8,479 nucleotides of DNA from positions 1-8,479 of the forward strand of contig JAKBCG010000092.1 of NCBI GenBank assembly GCA_021808035.1, written 5' to 3'. The stretch comes from Pseudomonadota bacterium (lineage in GTDB: Bacteria; Pseudomonadota; Gammaproteobacteria; Steroidobacterales; Steroidobacteraceae). Every line of letters begins with the position of its first letter. Position 1 is the first letter of the stretch. A model generated the notes under the pieces. The model searched no databases. It saw only the letters and a list, made by a program, of their open reading frames with translations, and was not told the origin of the DNA. Made by a program: the position numbers and the translations under genes. Shown here piece by piece: positions 5,107 through 8,479 of the stretch.

Positions 5107-6819
5107 ATGCGCGAGTCCGCGGACCGGCGCGCGATGAGCAAGCCGATGAACAACCAATCGTTCTCGGTCGACGGGATGACCTGCCCGGACTGCGCCCGGC
5201 ACGTCGAGCACGCCCTGCGGGGTGTCGATGGCGTAGGCCAGGTGACCGTCGACTACCTGCATCGGCGCGCAACGATCGCCGGCGGGAGCGCGCTGACGAT
5301 CGACGAACTGAACGCTTCGCTGCCGAGGCAATATCGCCTCAGCGCACTGCCGGATGCGGGAGCGTCCGCCGCCGCGAGGCGCGCGAACTCACCGGCCGGC
5401 GCTCGCCCCAACGCCGACACTCCCCCCTTGCGGATCGTGGTGATCGGCACGGGCGGCGCAGCGATGGCCGCCGCGATCACCGCTGCCGAGCGCGGCGCGA
5501 GGGTCACGCTCATCGAACGCGGCACGATCGGCGGCACCTGCGTCAACATCGGCTGCGTGCCCTCCAAGATCATGATCCGGGCCGCATTCTTCGTGCACGC
5601 CCGCAAGGAAAGCCCGTTCGACGCTGGGATCAGCTCGGGCGCGCCCCGGATCGACCGCAAAGTATTGTTGGAGCAGCAACGATCACGAGTCGACACGCTG
5701 CGTGCCGCCAAATACGAATCGATCATCGAGAACAACGCGAATCTCGCGCTACTGCGCGGCGAAGCACGGTTCACGGATGCGCATACGTTGCGGGTGACCC
5801 TCGCGGACGGAGAGGAACGGACCGTCGCGTTCGACCGCGCGTTGATCGCTACCGGCGCACGGCCCGCTATTCCCGCCATTTCGGGACTTGCCGGCACTCC
5901 GTACTGGACCTCGACCGAGGCGCTCGCCAGTGACTCGATCCCGCCGCGTCTGATCGTCATCGGCGCATCCGTGGTCGCGACGGAACTCGCGCAGGCCTAC
6001 TCGCGTCTCGGCAGCCGGGTGACGATCATCGCTCGCCACACGCTGTTCTCTCACGAGGATCCCGCGATCGGCGCGATGTTGCAGCAGGTGTTCAAGGAAG
6101 AAGGGATCGAGGTGTTGCGGCAAACGCAAACCCGGCGCATCGCCTATGCGAACGGCGCGTTCGTCGTCGAGACCTCCGGTGGAGTTCTCCAGAGCGATGC
6201 CTTGCTCGTTGCCACCGGCCGCGCACCCAACATCGAAGCCCTGAATCTCGACGGCATCGGCGTCGAGACCGGCGGGAACGGATCCATCGAGGTCGACGCG
6301 CACCTGCGAACCACCGTGCCGCATATCTACGCGGCGGGCGACTGCACCGATCAGCCGCAGTATGTCTATGTCGCCGCCGCGGCAGGCTCGCGCGCGGCCC
6401 AGAACATGACCGGTGGTGAGACGACGCTCGATCTGCGCAGCATGCCGGCGGTGGTGTTCACCGATCCGCAGGTCGCCACCGTGGGCTTGTCGGAAGCGGA
6501 CGCGCGGACGAAAGGAATCGATACCGACAGCCGGTTGCTCACGCTCGACAATGTGCCGCGCGCGCTGGTCAATTTCGACACGCGCGGGTTCATCAAGCTG
6601 GTCGCCGAGGCAGGCTCGGGAAGATTGCTCGGCGTCCAGGCCGTCGCGGCGGAGGCCGGCGAACTGATCCAGACGGCCGCACTCGCCATCCATCACGGGA
6701 TGACGGTTGCCGATCTGGCCGTTCAACTGTTCCCGTATCTGACCATGGTGGAAGGCTTGAAGCTCTGCGCCCAGACGTTCAGCAAGGATGTGAAACAACT
6801 GTCCTGCTGCGCCGCCTAG
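5107..6819 (+). CDS. merA: Mercuric reductase MerA with N-terminal HMA domain
   Basis: A 570-residue cytosolic flavoenzyme that reduces Hg(II) to Hg(0) with NADPH. An NmerA domain (residues about 17-80) has GMTCPDC (Cys26, Cys29). An Ala/Pro-rich linker follows, then the pyridine nucleotide-disulfide reductase core. This has the FAD motif VVIGTGGAAMAA (111-122), the redox-active GGTCVNIGCVPSK (Cys145, Cys150), the NADPH motif LIVIGASVVATELAQ, and a second FAD motif ending YAAGDC. The C-terminal dimerisation domain has FPYLTMVEGLKL, and the mercury-delivering pair Cys567-Cys568 is in LSCCAA. Both active-site tyrosines known from MerA are present (Tyr266 in PYWTSTEAL, Tyr544 in FPYL). The start is uncertain: ATGs at 5107, 5134 and 5146 are all possible and none has a strong ribosome site. 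It lies 45 bp after merP and is the last mer gene. Confidence 0.96.
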   Translation: MRESADRRAMSKPMNNQSFSVDGMTCPDCARHVEHALRGVDGVGQVTVDYLHRRATIAGGSALTIDELNASLPRQYRLSALPDAGASAAARRANSPAGARPNADTPPLRIVVIGTGGAAMAAAITAAERGARVTLIERGTIGGTCVNIGCVPSKIMIRAAFFVHARKESPFDAGISSGAPRIDRKVLLEQQRSRVDTLRAAKYESIIENNANLALLRGEARFTDAHTLRVTLADGEERTVAFDRALIATGARPAIPAISGLAGTPYWTSTEALASDSIPPRLIVIGASVVATELAQAYSRLGSRVTIIARHTLFSHEDPAIGAMLQQVFKEEGIEVLRQTQTRRIAYANGAFVVETSGGVLQSDALLVATGRAPNIEALNLDGIGVETGGNGSIEVDAHLRTTVPHIYAAGDCTDQPQYVYVAAAAGSRAAQNMTGGETTLDLRSMPAVVFTDPQVATVGLSEADARTKGIDTDSRLLTLDNVPRALVNFDTRGFIKLVAEAGSGRLLGVQAVAAEAGELIQTAALAIHHGMTVADLAVQLFPYLTMVEGLKLCAQTFSKDVKQLSCCAA

Positions 6820-6828
6820 GCGGTCGCG

Positions 6829-7533
6829 TCAGTCTCCGGCCGGCGCGGGCCGCGCGGCCGCGTGCAGCTCGGGCAGCTGGAAATGGCGCAGATCGCCGAT
6901 ACACTCGATCGTCACGTCCGCCGGCGGATAGGTCGCGAGATTGCCGGGGTCGAGCGCGTAATGCCCTTGGCGCGGGAACACGGTCGTCAACCGATCCCCG
7001 AGGATTTTCTTCATCGCCGCCAGGATGCGCAGCTTGTCGTCGACCATGACGTAGTGCCGGGCCGGGTAACGGCGCTCCATATCGACCAACATCCGCTCTT
7101 TGTGGATGTAGATCAGCACCCGGCCATCGACGGCGCTCCAGAGCCCCGACCGCTGGACCTTGCGCGGCTGGAAGACGACGTCGCCATCGGACAGGATGAC
7201 CGTGGGTCCGAAGCGGCGAAGATGCTCGATGGTCTCGATCGCGTGCGGATAGAGCCGCTCGCCGAACGGATAGTCGATGAGATACGCCGACATCTCGAGC
7301 ACCCGCGGGTCCGTCAAAGCACCGACCCGGTACCGCTGCAGGGCGCCGAGGTAGTCGGCATATCCAAGCTCATCGCGCAACGCCTCGAAGATCGCCCAAT
7401 ATCGATCCCGGCTCGCCGGACCGATCGTGTTCGCGAGATACCGGCGCAGGTCGTCGAGCACGCGATCGTTGTCCAGCAGCGTGTTGTCGACATCGAGCAG
7501 AATGACCCAATCGGTCGGCGTCGTCATGCGCAT
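6829..7533 (-). CDS. HAD-superfamily hydrolase
   Basis: A 234-residue soluble protein with all four haloacid dehalogenase motifs. Motif I is LLDVDNTLLDND, with nucleophile Asp14 and acid/base Asp16. Motif II is TVILSDGD (Ser115). Motif III is probably Lys145 in IHKERM. Motif IV is VMVDDK (Asp165, Asp166). Residues about 25-90 form a helical cap. It is probably a small-molecule phosphatase, but the substrate cannot be read from sequence. Two starts are possible: ATG at 7533, or ATG at 7527 with AGGG at a better distance. It converges on merA with only 9 bp between the two stops and no separate terminator. It has no visible link to mercury. Confidence 0.85.
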   Translation of the reverse strand: MRMTTPTDWVILLDVDNTLLDNDRVLDDLRRYLANTIGPASRDRYWAIFEALRDELGYADYLGALQRYRVGALTDPRVLEMSAYLIDYPFGERLYPHAIETIEHLRRFGPTVILSDGDVVFQPRKVQRSGLWSAVDGRVLIYIHKERMLVDMERRYPARHYVMVDDKLRILAAMKKILGDRLTTVFPRQGHYALDPGNLATYPPADVTIECIGDLRHFQLPELHAAARPAPAGD

Positions 7534-7680
7534 GCCCTGACGATCGATGCGTCGGAGTTCATCGTCCGAATGCTACGGTGAGCACCGCAGCCGAGCAATC
7601 TCCCGCGGACTACGCCATCGGAGAACCCGCGGCCCGACCCGGTGTGCCAGCGGTGGCCGTGCCGACGACCCACGGTTCCA

Positions 7681-7708
7681 GGAACTTGCGGCGCTGGCGG
7701 TGGTCTGA
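7681..7708 (+). promoter_or_regulatory. RpoE (sigmaE)-type promoter toward the carboxypeptidase gene
   Basis: GGAACTT (7681-7687), a 16-bp spacer and TCTGA (7704-7708) reproduce the gammaproteobacterial sigmaE consensus, with the same element spacing as the E. coli rpoH P3 promoter. Transcription would start near 7715, about 50 bp before the ATG at 7766. This suggests induction of the peptidoglycan carboxypeptidase by envelope stress. The match is by eye. Confidence 0.5.
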
Positions 7709-7732
7709 GCGGCAGTCGCGGCGCAGCCGCTG

Positions 7733-7738
7733 TATAAT
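7733..7738 (+). promoter_or_regulatory. Consensus sigma70 -10 box (TATAAT)
   Basis: A perfect TATAAT stands out in this G/C-rich DNA 27 bp before the carboxypeptidase ATG. No good -35 lies 16-18 bp upstream (CGGCAG at 7710-7715), so the promoter may rely on an activator or be weak. It probably gives housekeeping expression, with a short leader of about 20 nt. Confidence 0.5.
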
Positions 7739-7765
7739 CCCGCCCGAATCCAAAACGAGTCTCCT

Positions 7766-8479
7766 ATGAAGACGCCACTGCGCCTGCTGCCTCTGTTGTC
7801 CCTGGCACTCGCCACTTGTGCCGCCGCCCAGACGCCCGGGCCACCGCCGCCTTCCGCGATGCCACAGTTGCCGGTTCCGCCGCCGCCAACGCTGGAGGCG
7901 GATTCGTACGTGCTGATGGACTATCAGACCGGCGACCTCCTCGCGCACAAGAACATGCATGAAAGGCTTTCGCCGGCATCGCTCACCAAACTGATGACCG
8001 CATACGTCGTCGACGCGGCGCTGGCGAGCGGCAAGGCGCACTGGGATGATCCGGTCTACATCAGCCAGCACGCGTGGAAGAAGGGCGGCGCGGTCACGGA
8101 CGGTTCGACCAGCTTCCTGAAGCTCCACCAGCGTTACCCGTTGTCGAAGGTCTACAAAGGGATGATCGTGCAGTCGGGCAATGACGCGGCGATCGCGCTG
8201 GCCGAACACGTCGCCGGGTCCGAGGGCGCGTTCGTTCAGTTGATGAACGACTATGCGCAGCGACTTGGCATGAAGGGCACGCACTTCGAGAACGCAAGCG
8301 GCTACCCGGCCCCGGATCACTACACCACCGCGTACGACCTCGCGTTGCTCGCTCGCGCGATCATCGCCGATTTTCCCCAGTACTACGGCATCTACAAGAT
8401 TCCATCCTATACGATCAGCGGAATCAAACAGGGAAACCGCAACCTGCTGCTATACCGTGATCCGAGCGTCGACGGTCTG
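7766..8479 (+). CDS. dacC: D-alanyl-D-alanine carboxypeptidase (PBP5/6 family), 3' end off the window
   Basis: The first 238 codons of a peptidase S11 enzyme that trims the terminal D-Ala of peptidoglycan pentapeptides in the periplasm. Features are a signal peptide (1-21, cleavage near AAA-Q), a Pro-rich linker (about 24-41), and the transpeptidase-like domain beginning SYVLMDYQTGDLLA. The catalytic SxxK is SLTK (Ser72, Lys75, in SPASLTKLMT). The second motif SGN is at 137-139 (QSGNDAAIALAEHVAG). FENASGYPAPDHYTTAYDLALLARAII is typical of PBP5/6. The KTG motif and the C-terminal amphipathic anchor would lie beyond the right edge. The ribosome site is weak. The dacA/dacC paralogue cannot be distinguished with certainty. 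The gene looks like a chromosomal housekeeping anchor next to the metal-resistance block. Confidence 0.92.
   Translation, partial: MKTPLRLLPLLSLALATCAAAQTPGPPPPSAMPQLPVPPPPTLEADSYVLMDYQTGDLLAHKNMHERLSPASLTKLMTAYVVDAALASGKAHWDDPVYISQHAWKKGGAVTDGSTSFLKLHQRYPLSKVYKGMIVQSGNDAAIALAEHVAGSEGAFVQLMNDYAQRLGMKGTHFENASGYPAPDHYTTAYDLALLARAIIADFPQYYGIYKIPSYTISGIKQGNRNLLLYRDPSVDGL

Larger units (their letters stand above)
7534..7765. other. 232-bp non-coding region upstream of the carboxypeptidase gene
   Basis: No convincing gene. A short plus-strand open frame at 7578-7769 is Arg/Pro/Ser-rich without recognisable motifs. The region separates the divergent HAD and carboxypeptidase genes and holds the RpoE-like promoter at 7681-7708 and the TATAAT box at 7733-7738. 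A palindrome GTTCCAGGAAC (7675-7685) overlaps the RpoE-like -35, and a weak stem AGCGGC/GCCGCT (7708-7713, 7726-7731) lies between the two -10 elements. Confidence 0.5.

Noticed and set aside
5749..6798. 349-codon minus-strand open frame inside merA
   Set aside because: It is the antisense shadow of the conserved MerA coding sequence, with no recognisable domain.
6862..7581. 239-codon plus-strand open frame opposite the HAD gene
   Set aside because: The minus strand carries all four HAD motifs; the plus-strand translation is a His/Arg/Asp-rich shadow.
7796..7825. Possible lipobox (LATC, Cys18) in the carboxypeptidase signal peptide
   Set aside because: Thr before the Cys does not fit a lipobox, and PBP5/6 proteins normally use signal peptidase I; cleavage near AAA-Q is more likely.
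1..8479. Search for transposon ends, insertion sequences, integrases or tRNA attachment sites framing the metal cluster
   Set aside because: None was seen by eye. Base composition looks uniform throughout, so recent transposition within this window is not supported.

Overview
The window is about 8.5 kb of high-GC bacterial DNA with strong G/C third-position preference. It most resembles a high-GC gammaproteobacterium: the partial gene at the right edge is a PBP5/6-type D-alanyl-D-alanine carboxypeptidase with proteobacterial sigma70-like and RpoE-like promoter elements upstream. The genus cannot be told from sequence alone. No transposase, integrase, tRNA, rRNA or CRISPR array is visible.

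Layout. (1) 1-311: the end of a PAS-domain reading frame, apparently cut off where an output domain would begin, followed by a strong G/C hairpin. (2) 378-3036: an ECF sigma factor on the minus strand, divergent from a four-gene plus-strand operon. The operon encodes two secreted Cys-rich peptides (a KCAG/KCAP-repeat peptide resembling HvfA, and a DUF2282/BufA1-type bufferin precursor), a DoxX-family membrane protein (the HvfD/GigT position), and a translationally coupled protein of unknown function with His clusters. The MNIO (DUF692) enzyme and its DUF2063 partner, which normally modify such precursors, are absent from the window. (3) 3163-6819: a mercury module. It holds a TVP38/TMEM64 (VTT) membrane protein, merR on the minus strand, a textbook MerR operator/promoter with a 19-bp spacer, then merT, merP and merA. 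No merB, merC, merD or merE is seen. (4) 6829-7533: a HAD-family hydrolase on the minus strand, convergent with merA. (5) 7534-8479: a 232-bp promoter region with an RpoE-like promoter and a separate TATAAT box, followed by the first 238 codons of the carboxypeptidase gene.

How the genes may work together. Both central modules deal with thiol-loving metals. MerP and MerT would pass Hg(II) inward to MerA for reduction to Hg(0), with MerR as the switch. The first operon would export Cys-rich peptides that bind metal (copper or gold by analogy with bufferins and the gig cluster), probably under the divergent ECF sigma factor. The region reads as a chromosomal thiophilic-metal resistance cluster between a broken sensor gene and a cell-wall housekeeping locus. 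The most unusual part is the precursor operon that lacks its expected modification enzymes and instead carries an unknown His-cluster protein.
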